From Xiphophorus maculatus (lineage: Eukaryota > Chordata > Actinopteri > Cyprinodontiformes > Poeciliidae), in assembly GCF_002775205.1 (NCBI RefSeq), contig NC_036454.1, forward strand, positions 1,526,382 through 1,590,381: a stretch of 64,000 nucleotides of DNA, given 5' to 3'. This document shows positions 30,224 to 42,500 of this stretch, piece by piece. The first letter of the stretch is position 1, and each line of letters begins with the position of its first letter. The notes beneath the pieces were generated by a model. The model was not told the DNA's origin and did no database searches. It saw only the letters and a list, made by a program, of their open reading frames with translations. The translations under genes and the position numbers were made by a program.

Positions 30224-31195
30224 TTTTTTTTTATTTAATCTTTTATTTGGAAAGGCAAGTTTCAATTACATTGTACAATTCAACTTCCAACACAGTGGAA
30301 ATATAAGAAGGAATAGCATAAGCCAATCCAGGTTTTTTTGTTTTTACAGTAACCAAACAACCATAACACAAGAGTGAGTGGGGGGTAAAGGAGGGTCAGA
30401 TCTGATTCTTCTTATGTTAGGAGAAAAAAAAGAAAACACAATCAAGAGCATCATTTTGCCATAATCCTAAGCCAGGGTACAATACACAGCACAACAGTAT
30501 TTGCATGTGATAAACATATTTAGCCCACAGGAATGACTGATTTTACATAGTTTGTCCATTTAGACCAGATCCTGAAGAACGATTCCTTTCGATCTTGAAC
30601 AGAAAAAGAACTTCTCCAGAATGTAAATGTCCTGTACAATATTGACCCAGTCCTCAACTGTAGCTGCTTCAGGCTTTAACCATTTCCTAGTGATTGACTT
30701 TTTGCTCGCTGCCAGAAGCATTAACAGCAGTTTTTTATCATCCAGAGTCCAGTTATCAAATGAAACGTTTCCTAAATATAGGGATTCACATTTACATGGG
30801 ATCCTTTCAGTAAAGATGTTATTTAGGTGGGAACACAATTGCTCCCAAAAATCCTTAATCACAGGACAACCCCAGAAGATGTGATGGTGATTTGCCCCGT
30901 TTGTTCCACAGAGTCTCCAGCATGTGTCTCTGCTGCCCCGATGCTTTATCTGAACTGGAGGTACAAAATATCGAACAGTGTTTTTCCAGCAGAACTGTCT
31001 CCATGTATTGGAGCTCGAGGTCCTCCAGTGTAATTTGTTAATCTGTTCCCAGACTTCAGTTGAAATGGATAAGTTTCCTTCTTTTACCCACTTGTTTCTT
31101 ATGTAGTTTGTGTCACCTTGTTTAGAGGATAGAAAACCATTGTACAGCAAGGAAACAAGTTTCTTGCATGAACCTGACTTTAACAAAGACAAAAA
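30224..31195 (-). mobile_element. 5'-truncated L1/Tx1-like LINE with 15 bp target duplication
   Basis: The minus-strand copy ends in a poly(A) tail (T run at 30221-30232 on +). GAGTGTGCTATTTTT occurs on both sides (30209-30223 and 31196-31210), a clean target-site duplication. Only the C-terminal part of ORF2 remains. This matches target-primed insertion with early stopping. Confidence 0.85.
30560..31192 (-). pseudogene. C-terminal fragment of LINE ORF2 (zinc-binding region)
   Basis: 210 open codons with CWRLCGTNGANHHHIFWGC, a Cys/His motif typical of the zf-RVT region after the reverse transcriptase of L1/Tx1-type ORF2. The catalytic reverse transcriptase and endonuclease are absent, so it cannot move itself. 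The frame itself is uninterrupted, which suggests a fairly young copy. Confidence 0.8.
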
Positions 31196-31469
31196 GAGTG
31201 TGCTATTTTTGTGATTGAATTACATTTAAAATATATTTAGAATGTATTTTCAGTATATCGACATTACATATTTTATATATTAGTAGTGTGATTACAGTTT
31301 GCTACAATTACACTTTTGGTTTATTATAATTACTAATTAATGTCTTTTATTATTCTGCGTTGCCACTTCGTACATTAATGCTTCATACACACTGCAGAAA
31401 CACATCAGGTACCAGAAGGATCCATTACTGCTTTACAGGTGAAACTAATTACTTTATGCTTTCAATATA

Positions 31470-32732
31470 CACTGCCTGGCCAAAAAAAAGTCGCCACCTG
31501 GATTTAACTAAGCAAATAGGTCCAAGCCTCCTATTGGATAAGTACTGCATAGGCGATTATCTTTCAGTTGGCAACAAGTTATTTAACCCCAGCTGATGCA
31601 ATGAGTAACTCCTCATTTCTTAAACAACCATGGCAAAAGACACATCCTGTGGTCGTGGAAAAGACGTTAGTCTGTTTAAGAAGGGTCAAATCATTGGCAT
31701 GCATCAAGCAGAGAAAACATCTAAGGAGATTGCAGAAACTACTAGAATTGGGTTAAGAACTGTCCAACGCATCATTAAAAACTGGAAGGATGGTGGGGAA
31801 CCATCGTCTTCCAGGAAGAAATGTGGTCGGAAAAAAATCCTGAATGATGGTGATCGGCGATTACTTAAACGTTTGGTCAAATCAAATCGAAGAAAAACAA
31901 CAGCAGAACTCAGGAGTATGTTTAATTGTGAACGCAAAAGCATTTCCACACGCACAATGCGAAGGGAACTCAAGGGGTTGGGATTGAACAGCTGTGTAGC
32001 CGTAAGAAAACCTCTAATCAGTAAGGCTAACCAGAAAAAAAGGCTTCAGTTTGCTAGGGAGCATAAAGATTGGACTCTGGAGGAATGGAAGAGGGTCATG
32101 TGGTCTGATGAGTCCAGATTTACCCTGTTCCAGAGCGATGGGCGCATCAGGGTAAGAAGAGAGGCAGGTGAAGTGATGCACCCATCATGCCTAGTGCCTA
32201 CTGTACCAGCCTGTGGGGGCAGTGCTATGATCTGGGGTTGCTGCAGTTGGTCAGGTCTAGGTTCAGCAACATTGTGGCCCAAAGAATGAGGTCAGCTGAC
32301 TACCTGAATATACTGAATGACCAGGTTATTCCATCAATGGATTTTGTATTCCCAAATGGAACGGGCATATTCCAAGATGACAATGCCAGGATTCATGGGG
32401 CTCACATTGTGAAAGAGTGGTTCAGGGAGCATGAGACATCTTTTTCACACATGGATTGGCCACCACAGAGTCCAGACCTTAACCCCATTGAGAATCTTTG
32501 GGATGTGCTGGAGAAGGCTTTGCGCAGTGGTCAGACTCTCCCATCATCAATACAAGATCTTGGTGAAAGATTAATGCAACACTGGATGGAAATAAATCTT
32601 GTGACACTGCAGAAGCTTATTGAAACAATGCCACAGCGAATGCGGGCTGTAATCAAAGCTAAAGGCGGTCCAACAAAATATTAGAGAGTGAGACCATTTT
32701 TTGGTGGCGACTTGTTTTTTGGCCAGGCAGTG
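31470..32732 (+). mobile_element. Tc1/mariner transposon, 1.26 kb, TA duplications
   Basis: The ends are inverted repeats of about 30 bases beginning CACTGCCTGGCCAAAAAA (left) and matched by GGCCAGGCAGTG (right), with one small length difference. TA flanks both sides (31468-31469, 32733-32734). A nearly complete transposase lies between them. Confidence 0.92.
31630..32684 (+). pseudogene. Tc1-like transposase with one frameshift
   Basis: Two overlapping frames (31630-32289 and 32187-32684) together cover a full Tc1 transposase: N-terminal paired-like HTH region (KGQIIGMHQAEKTSKEIAE), the catalytic Asp in MWSDESRF, the second in FQDDNARIH, and the Glu in [13 protein letters not shown]. The frame changes near 32270-32280, apparently by loss of one base, where the first frame runs into a stop. 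Both catalytic halves look otherwise sound, so inactivation is recent; ends could still be used in trans. Confidence 0.88.
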
Positions 32733-32734
32733 TA

Positions 32735-33100
32735 TTAGCATTTTTCAGGAGTACATCGCCAATATACTATCATAGAATTGAACAAATTGTCAATATATTC
32801 AAAGTTTACAAACAACATGCTTATGAAAATTAGCACAATGAAACAACAGGTACACTTTAGAGGAAATGTGAAAAATATTTCACCAGCGTATTGATTTAAT
32901 ACAATGTCACAGTTTCCAGTTTTACTGCAGACAAACTGACGTTTCTCCTTCCTAACATCAGTTATCAGTGGTCCAAATGTTCCGCCCTTGTGAAGCGGTT
33001 CTGGAGACGTTCCGAACTGGACCCAGACCGAACCGAACTGGGCCCAGAATGGACTCCTGGTTCTGGATCGGTCCGGTCCGTTATCAGAACCAGACGGTTC
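32735..33100. other. A/T-rich gap before the grin1 promoter
   Basis: No gene recognised. The sequence turns GC-rich from about 33000. Confidence 0.5.
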
Positions 33101-33119
33101 TGGTCCAGAACCCAGAATT

Positions 33120-33400
33120 CTCTCTGGTTTCCCAAAACAAGACGCGCGAACACCGACGTCGCGCGCAAGCTCTCCTCCGTTCGGGAGCGCGCCCCGCTCG
33201 TCTCGGGAGCGCGCGCCGCAGATCCAAGGACAGAGCGGCGCGCGCGCGCGAGCATCAGGTCACCTGAAAGTCCTCCGTCATCGCGAGCCCGAACAGAACC
33301 GGGAGAACCGGAGCCGAGCCGGTTTGGAGCCGATGGATCGGCGCTGAAGCAACAGGACGAGGCGGAACCGAGTCCGCGGGTCCGGTTCTGAACACGGACT
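33120..33400 (+). promoter_or_regulatory. CpG-rich island, probable grin1 promoter and first exon
   Basis: Dense CG (GCGCGCGCGCGAGC and similar) in an otherwise A/T-rich region, with no TATA box. It leads into GC-rich leader sequence ending at the donor at 33582. Mammalian GRIN1 also has a GC-rich, TATA-less promoter (known). The transcription start is not placed. Confidence 0.6.
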
Positions 33401-33580
33401 GACACAATACCCAACCCAGTCATCTTTGCTGTCACCGAACCGAGCGGCACCAGAACCTCTGAGCCGGAACCGAGCAGGAGCGTGACCCGTCCAATCCAGA
33501 CCAGGAGGAGAACCGAGCCAACGGTGGATCAACAGGAGAGCGACGGAACCAGAACCGGGACCCGGACCTGTAGCTGGATC

Positions 33581-36500
33581 AGTAAGTGTCTCGCTTTCTG
33601 TTCAGGGGTTCTGGTTCTGCTCGGCAGCAGTGATGTGGTACCGGTTCTGATCAGGTCCAGAGGTCCCGCCGGGGCCCCAAGGGCTCACGGTTCGGTCCGG
33701 TCGGGCTTCATCCTCTGTTTGGATCTGGATCACGTGTTCCGGTTCTGATGGTTTTATTTCTGATATTTGCTTTAAAATATCTGAAGTAAAAATCTTTTAC
33801 TTCAGATTTCTGTGAATTAAATGAACGAAAATGATCATTTTCAGAGTCAGACGTTTTAAGGATCTTTTTAAAATTTGTATTAAAATATTAAAATCCAGAA
33901 AAATGTGAATAAAAAAGTTATGCAGAAATGTTGAAAATGTTTATCATAATTTTCTTCAAATTTAAAGTTTTAAAACTTCAGAAGAAATTTTGTCATTAAA
34001 GCTGGACGTGAATTTAGAGCAAAAATAAAACATTTTCATGATTAAAAACTTAAAACAATCCAAAGAACATGTTCAGATTATTCATTAATCAAACAGCAAA
34101 CATGAGGAATTAATATAATCTGATTAAAACTGTTGGTAAAATCATTAAATAATCATTTTAGTTCAGATTGTTTCCTGATTTAAACACATTTAAAGGGTTT
34201 TAAAGCGGTTCTGGTTCTGGAGGGATTAAATATTAATAAACATGAAGAGTTTCTGTTTCCGCCTCTGAGTAACGATAAAAGCTGCTGCTGGTTCGATTCG
34301 ATTATTAATGACGAAGCTCAGAGTTTTTATGGCCAAAAGCCTGATCAACTGGATGTTTTATATAAACTTTATGTTTTATGTAACCTTTGTGTTTCTGACG
34401 CTCCACATAAAAACATCCATCATTCAGCAGGAACTGGAGCCGGCTCGTCGAACGCATCACTTCCTGTTGGCTGGAATGATGGTTGGAGAAAAAGTGATTA
34501 TTTAACCATTTTTAATCCCAACCAACACAAAGAGCCGGTTGACCTCCTGACCTCTGCTGGTCCTCCGGGCTGGACGGATGGCAGAGGTCAGAGGTCACAG
34601 AAAGTGATCAGTAGAAGCAGCACTTTGATGAAACTGTTTTACTTTACCTGGATTCTGATTGGTTCCTGCTCTGATCACCTCCTTCAGCATGATTTATGAC
34701 CTCTGACCTTATAAACACCGACCCTAAAAATTAATCAACTTTATCAGAACATTTCAGCAACAAGACAGTTCAAAATGTCTTACATAATAAAAACATCAAT
34801 TATGAAACAAATAAAGCCCCGCCCTAAACACAAAGCTCCGCCCTAAACCCGAGGCCCCGCCCTAAACACAAAGCTCCGCCCTAAACCCGAGGCCCCGCCC
34901 TAAACACGAAACCCTAAACACGAAGCCCCCCCCCCCCCCCCCCCCCAACACATAAAATCCGCTTTAAAATGCAAACTCCAGCTCCAACAAATAGACCACA
35001 CAGATGGAGGGCAGGAAGTAAATGCAGTTCATTTATTTCTGTTGATCCAGCATCAAAATGTCTACAGTCTGAGTCCTGTACGGTTGTTCCAGCCGTTCTA
35101 ATAGAGAGAAAGATAAACGTTATTTTCCTGTTTCGAAGGCTGTTGGTCACAAGAGAGTTAATTTTAAAAAACTTACCAAAAAAAGAGGAGAAAAGTGGAT
35201 CAACAATCTACAACTAAAATCAGGAGGTGCAGAAACTATAGCAGTCCCTCAGACGTAAGGAAACACGGAGAGCTTCGACGGGTGCAGTAGATTCATATTT
35301 ACTTAGTTTAGTTTGTTGAAGAGCACTGAATACACCGTGAAAACTAAAAGAAAAGAAAATACATTTGTTTAAGTGCCTTTGTTTGACACAAAACATGAAT
35401 CCATTACAAAGTAACGCTAACTTCACAAACTAATGCGGTTTTAAACGTGTACCTCGCTCCGCTGTCCAAGGGCTGCAAAGTTTATAACGGTAAAGTCCGA
35501 GTTGTGCTGCGTTAGCCTTTAGCCTGTTCTGAGCGCTACAGTCCAGACCAGGGGTGGGCAATCCTGGTCCTGGAGTCCTGCAACTCTTAGGTGTCTCCCT
35601 GGTCCAACACACTTGAATCCAACAGCTGAATCACCTCCTAGTGCAGTCAGGTTCTCCAGAGTCCTGCTGATGACCTCATTATTTGACTCAGGTGTGTTGA
35701 AGTGGAGATGCAGGAGGCCTGGAGTTGCCCACCCCGCGTCTTGTCCATGGTATATTTCAGCCCAAAGTGCTGACTGACAGGAAACTAGCAACACTTCCTC
35801 TTATTTTTCGATTTAAACGAAGGCACTAACTCAACGTGAACCAAACTACAGCGCCCCCTACTGGGTACTATGGGTGACAACCTACGATCAGCATATATAA
35901 ACATGGAACGGGCATTTACACCAACAATGCCAGTTTGCAGCGCCCACCTTCTAACAGGAAGGATCGCAAAGTTTAAATTATATTTAAACAGATATTTTAT
36001 TAGACAGTTACTTAGAAAGACAACAATATGTAAGGCAAGATATTATTTTACGCCCTAGCGCGGTGCTAATGTTAGCAGCTAGCTCAGGGCCGAGTCCTGG
36101 ACACAAAAGATCATGTTTATTGATGCTAAAAGCTAAATAAATGAAATGTAACCTCCCCAGCCATACAGACAGAGAGCTGTGACTGTTCCCCCACACGGTT
36201 CATGTCTGAGTCCAACACGGAGGTTCTGTAGGTCGGAGCGAATCCATGACCTGCATTGGACCTGAACCCTACAACCACTCAACATTAACCTACAACTCCT
36301 GCATGAATTTGGTTTACAGAAGCTAAATAAATGATTTACCAGGAGATCCAAGCTCATAGAAATAACCTGGGTTAGCTTGTTGTTAGCATCGTTATCATAG
36401 ACTAATTATTTAAATAGCACAAGTCACTATTCACCCGGCAGAAACCAGTCCACAGCCACTTAATGCTGCTTTTGATCCTAAATGCTTGACCCAAAAGTAA

Positions 36501-39500
36501 AGTAAATAACTGTAAGCTCCAGGCTACAGCCCGCCTCCTGTCTGTGGATGATCGTGGTTTCCTCCTCTCCCCAGTGGCGGCTCGCAGCGTGCTGCTGCTG
36601 GCCGCGCTGCACTGCTGCTCGGTGGCGCTGTGCGGCTGCGAGCCGCGCCAGGTGAACGTGGGCGCCGTGCTGAGCCAGAAGCGCTACGAGCAGGTGTTCA
36701 AGGACGCCGTGACGCAGGCCAACGACCTCTACGGCAAGGACAAGTTCAAGATGAACGCAATCTCCGTCACGCACAAGCCCAACGCCATCCAGATGGCGCT
36801 GTCCGTCTGCGAGGACCTCATCTCCAACCAGGTGAACCGCCCGGTTACCATGGCAACGGCTACCTGGCCGTGTTTTAGCTGGGAAACAGTATTGCTGCGA
36901 TTCTTCACAAGCGTTGCTGCTCTAGTAAGATTAGCTAAGATAAGATTAGCAAAAATGATAGGACTAGCTAAAGTGATGCTGTTAGCATGTGGGCTATCGC
37001 TAGCAGGTTGGGTGATGGATTGAGTAGGAAGGATCCCTGACAGGTTCAGACCTTTAAACTCCAGCAGGTTTGTGTTAAACAAAGTGAAACAGGATCATTA
37101 TAATGAGATCTAAATGATCTGCCTCTGACTCTCCGTGTTTCTTTGACCTCTGTCGCTGAAACAAGGAGACAGTTTGGCTTTAACCAGACAAATATCATTA
37201 TAATGAGTTTTATGTCTTATCAAAATGAGAAAGTTACACTTCCTTATGATTGTTGTTACTGTTTCTGCAGATTTGTCTCCTTCCTTTAGATCCAGTTTTC
37301 TTTCTCTGTATCTGATCCTGATTTTAAATGATTTTCATCCAAACCTGGCAGATAAAAACGTTAACAGTGGATGTTGTGATATTAAGCTCTCCGTTTTGTG
37401 CTGGTTATTTATTTCCACCGTCTCTCTTTAAAGGCGGCGTTTTAAACGGCTGGCTGTGTGACAGTCTCAGTCTGGGTTTGTTCAGGGACTCAGAGATGTT
37501 TGCTGAAACATTAATACTTCATGAATATGATTAGAATAACATGAGGAACAGAAGCAGAAGTGACAGAATGAGTTCACACGAAGCGTTTCCTTCATATTTC
37601 ACCTGTTCTGAAACCTGAGCGCGGCCGTCAGTCTGAGAGGAAGCGGCCCGCTGGGAGCAACGCAGCGCCGCATGAAAGACGGAGAGCGGCTCCAGGCGCG
37701 AAATCAGAGCTGCTCTAAATATAACCGCACAAACAGACGCTCTACAAAAGACACAAATAAAGCTTCTGAAAGAGCCTGCAGAGAACTGAGCTGCTGCTGG
37801 AAACCTGAACAGAACCGGGTCAGGCGGCCGGTCCAGACAGCTCTTCATCACAGGAGGAGGAACATGGAGGAGCAACATGGAGGAGCAACATGGAGGAAGA
37901 TGGAGGAAACGAGGCCAACATGGCGGCATGTTGGCCAGAGAGACGGCTGTCAGATTAACTTGCTCTCTCCGTCTGGCTCTCATGTAATCTGCCGTTCTCC
38001 CAGAGCGGCCATGGAGGGATTATCCAGACACTTTTAATCCAACAGTCTCTCACTCCCAGAAAGCCACAGGTCTGACTTTCCTCATCCTGAGCCAGGAATC
38101 CTCCGGAAATCAGCCTCAGCTTGGCTGGAAGTCTCAGGGAACAGACAATCCAGTATCTTGCCACCAGAGGGCAGTCAGGAGCCGAGCCTCCACGCACCAG
38201 CGCCCCCTGCTGGGAAAGGTGAAGCGTCTTGCCTAAGGACACAACGATAGAGGCGGAAGGAGCTCCTACCACCATGGTGACGACGGTCGGATCCAGTAGG
38301 AGATCTGGCTTGGAAAGAGTCGCATCTCATTTTAAAATGTTTAGATCCTGTGGATCACAGGTGTCAAACTCCAGGCCTCCAGTCGCTGAGCCACAGGTTT
38401 AGATGAGCCACAGGTACAAAACACTGGAATGAAACGGTTTAATTACCTCCTCCTGTGGATCACCAGAACCTTAAGGTTCTCCAGAACCTTGATGACCTCA
38501 TTATTCTGTTCAGGTGCTGCAGCAGAGGCTCATCTAAAAGTTACAGGACAGCGAACCTCCAGGACTGGAGTTCGACACCTGCTGTAGTAGAACTGCTGCC
38601 TTGCTACAGAAAGGTCCTGGGTTTGAATCCCAACCTGTAGTCCTTACATGGAGCTAGCATGGAGCTAACAATGGAACTAGCATGGAGCTAACAGGGCGCT
38701 AGCATGCTGTCTCTATCAGAGGGGTGATTATTCAGCAAAATGAAAGTAAATAAAATCAAAATGTCAATGTTTCATATATTTAGCAGAGCCACATTTCCAG
38801 GTTTCAGCAACTCAACCTTAAGACTTTTAAAGACAAATATGCATGAAATCAGAAAAAACATTTCTGTTAAAGTCAGAGGTCGCGTTAACGGAATATTTTC
38901 CATATTTGACCAGTTGTTGTTTTTTTTAAACGCCAGGAAAATTTGAAGCCCGTCGGTCATTTGACAGTTATAATTAACACCCCTGACTGCACATGGGCAG
39001 ACATTATAGACTTTACAAAGATTTCATCGCAGAGGCAACTAAAATCAATCAATAAAAAAAATCCTCACTGAATACAAATCTCATGGACGCTGAACTAAAT
39101 GCGTCTTTCTGACTGGGAGCTGGCGGCGTGTTGAAGAGTTCTGGAGCGTCTGGTTCAGAAGCCATTCCAAACCTTTGGTCGTGGTGTGGCGGTGGACCCA
39201 AACGCAGCAGCCAGTAGTCGTAGAAATAATGAATGTTTAATGAAGAAAATCAACCAACAAAAAATCCAAAATCCAGGGGTACAAGAAAATGCAAATACAG
39301 GGCAAACCGGAAACCTGAGGGATCAACAGACGATCCAAGAAGGGAAACATGGTAACGAGACGGACCGGCGAGTCGGGGCTGGGATACAGGAGCTAAAATA
39401 CAGGGAGGTAGCCAACAATGGACCTAACGAGATGAGACGATTGATTGCAGGTGTGAGTAGTTGGCACAGAGAGGCTGAGGAGATGTACCGTACCGGGGAA

Positions 39501-42500
39501 AACAGGGAGCTGAAAATACTTCTAAAGAAAAACTGAGAAACTAGAAGAAAAAAAGACATGAAGGAAAAATTCAAACAAACCTAAACAGAAACAAGGCTGA
39601 TCTAAGAACTAAGGAAAATAGAGCTAGAATAACTAGAAGATCTAAACAAAGAAATAACCTAACTAGAATCACTAAAGGAAGAAGGTATGGAGGCAGATAA
39701 GAAGAGCTAGAAACACTACAGTTAATAACTTAACTGGAACCGCTGCAGAAAGGTTCACATAAATCAGACATGTACGAATAACTGAACCTCCGGTGATGAA
39801 ATAACTAATAAACATAACTAGAATCACTGCAGGGAGGCTGAAATAAGGAATAACTAGAAGGATTAATAAAAATAAACTATAATCAGTAAAGGAAGGTCGA
39901 CATGGACTCAGATATACAAGAATAACAGAACCTAAAGTAGCTAAAGAAGAAACACTATGAAGGATGAAAATAAGGAACGCAATAAGACAATTCTAACCTC
40001 AATAAATAACCTCAAATAAAACTAAAATGACCATGAAGAGCTAACCTAAAGTGAAATACAACATAACAATAATTAAAGCCCAGCTCACACTACATGATTT
40101 TAGAATTGTCGGCCAATTTTCAAAACCTGAGAGACCACACACACGCTGCACCGATCGGGCCGATGGTGCAGCGTGTCCAGCCACATGGCAAGAGCTACAC
40201 ACCAAACGAACCGATTTCTCTCACCGACATTCAGATTCCAGACAGAAAATACAATAAAAAAACACTAAATCACACGTGAATTTAGAGGAAACAAACATGC
40301 CTTTGTAGAAGCAATAGCGACAGTTGGTGAGCTTATTTTAAACATTAAAGATGTAACAAAAAGGCACTGGATAAAAGTGTGGAGACGGGGCATCTCCACA
40401 GAGACGGCTTTATTTGCTGCAAAACGCTATGGAGGCGAGTTACGTTTTTAATCTTTACCATTTGTGTGTTTAGATTGTTTTCTGTTCTGTTGTTTCTTTA
40501 AGCTTCAGCGGTTAATTAGTATTTGCTGTTTTAATCTATAGATTTACATTGAGAACAATGGGCACAAAATAATGGCTACAAGTCCAGTTAACTAATTTTA
40601 AAACCAGACATTAATCAATGTTTTACGAGTGACAGTTACATTCTGTAAGCGTCAAGCCCTGACTGAATGAATAATCTTATAGTTATTATGTCACGTTAAC
40701 GATGAACAGCTGACAAATTACTGGAATCAACTGCAGTACCAGTTTCGCTCCAACTCCTCTCCTGGTCATTTCTTTTTTTTTTACCCCTCCAGGGGGTATT
40801 TTGTGGGCTCTAGTGTCCCTTATATGATAGTAGGCTGACAGGAAACGGGGAAGGAGAGAGGGGAAGACATGCGGCAAATGTCGTTGGGTCCGGGAGTCGA
40901 ACTCGCGACGGCCGCATCGAGGACTCAAGGCCTCCAAATACGGGTCGCGCTAACCGTTACGCCACCACGGCACACCCCTCTCCTGGTCATTTCTATATTC
41001 TTTGCACGAAATGTTGGATAAACATTAATGTTGTTTCCACATATCATCTCCGATGTCCGCTGGACTTTGGCTGTTTGGGATTCCCCTCCGTATTTTTGTA
41101 ACCAACGAATAGCATTTACTCGGGTTCAGACAGCAGTTTACTATCAACCAGTTAAGTTTATTACAAGTTACTGGACTGAAACACATCATGCGGTGACAAA
41201 GGGCAGCCCTGGCGGAGTCCAACTCTTACCGGAAAAGAGCCCGACTTCCTGCCGGCAATGTGGACCAGACTTTGACATCGGTCCTACAGGGACCTGACAG
41301 CCCGTATCAAAGGGCCCGGCACCCCATACTCCTGGAGAACCCCCCACAGGGCTCCCTGAGGGACGCGGTTGAACGCCTTCTCCAAGTCCACAAAACACAT
41401 TGTCAAGAAAACTGGCATGGGGTTGTGAGATCTTTCCAGGTACACGCAGAAAAGGTGCATAAAGGCCTGGGAGAAATAAAGCAATCTTGTGGTTTGATTA
41501 AAATAATAATTAAATTGAATATGTATGAAATACAATTAGTAAAATGAGTACAAGTAATCATATAATAACCTTCTGAAATGTATTTTCTGAAATGGGATCT
41601 GTAATGATAACAACAATGTAATGATTATGGTTAATGATTTGAAAATAATAAGTGAGAGATGTGATTTATTGTTAATGAATATCAAAGTTGTGATGATTTG
41701 AAATCAATTTTATAGTAATACAGGTTGAATGTGTTTAATGATTTATAAATAGACAAAATATGAGAGTTATAGAAAAGAGAGAAAGTTAGTAACATTAAAG
41801 TCAGCAGGATGGGTGAAGTCCGGCTGGCAGGAGATGTGGCAAGTTGGGGAGAGAAGGGAGTTTCCACAAGAGTCAGCAGACAGGAGGGGCCGTCGGGGCT
41901 TTCCATGAAAATCAGCAGATGTTCAGGAAGTCACGTAGACCAAAAACTCTCCATACACACATATGGTGGAGAAGTGTATAAAAACGGGCTGAAAAGAGGA
42001 ACCAGTTGTTCTTAGTCCGCGGCGCTGAAGAGGAGTCGACACGTAGAAGCAGATTAAGCAAAAGGACCGCACCCAAGAGCCACGGGAGAAGTCCAGACTT
42101 CGCGCCGCCAAGAAAGGACAAGACACCGATTGCCCCATCCCTGGCTCCTGATTCGACAGTCGGCCCTGCCTCAACCCAACGATCTCAAAAATTCTGCGAC
42201 AGACTTGGGGGAAAGACAAAGGTCCCGGAGGGATTAAAGAGCTGGGTTTTCGAAGGATTTGGACCCGTTCTGCTTTGCATCTATTCTAAGGAGGATTTTT
42301 CCATACAAGGACAAAGACTCTGACCAAGGCTTCTGGATGTTCCTGTTGCTAAAGAGCCATTAACAACTGGGTGTGAGTTGAATCTGCTCCCTGAAAATCT
42401 ATCTCAGAACTTGCGACATAAGTTAGGGAGAAAAGACAGGATAGTATGGTTATACATGTTGATTTTATTATACTGCTCTTGAATTATATACAATTGATTA

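Larger units (their letters stand above)
33582..36574 (+). other. grin1 intron 1 (inside the start codon)
   Basis: About 3.0 kb from donor GTAAGT (33582) to acceptor CTCCCCAG (36574). It holds A/T-rich sequence (33740-34500), a 19 bp minisatellite, a hAT-type MITE and a CTCF-like motif. No coding exon is recognised. Confidence 0.75.

Noticed and set aside
33482..33748. Alternative grin1 N-terminus from the open frame before the donor
   Set aside because: The frame opens with GTG, not ATG, and would place 33 charged residues before the signal peptide.
34813..34925. Telomere-like CCCTAAA repeats
   Set aside because: CCCTAAAC words are spaced by CCCCGC/CACAAAG in a 19 bp unit; not the vertebrate telomere CCCTAA.
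36544..36574. grin1 start within the unspliced exon 2 frame
   Set aside because: The upstream in-frame codon is GTG within a clear splice-acceptor tract, and no ATG precedes the signal peptide.
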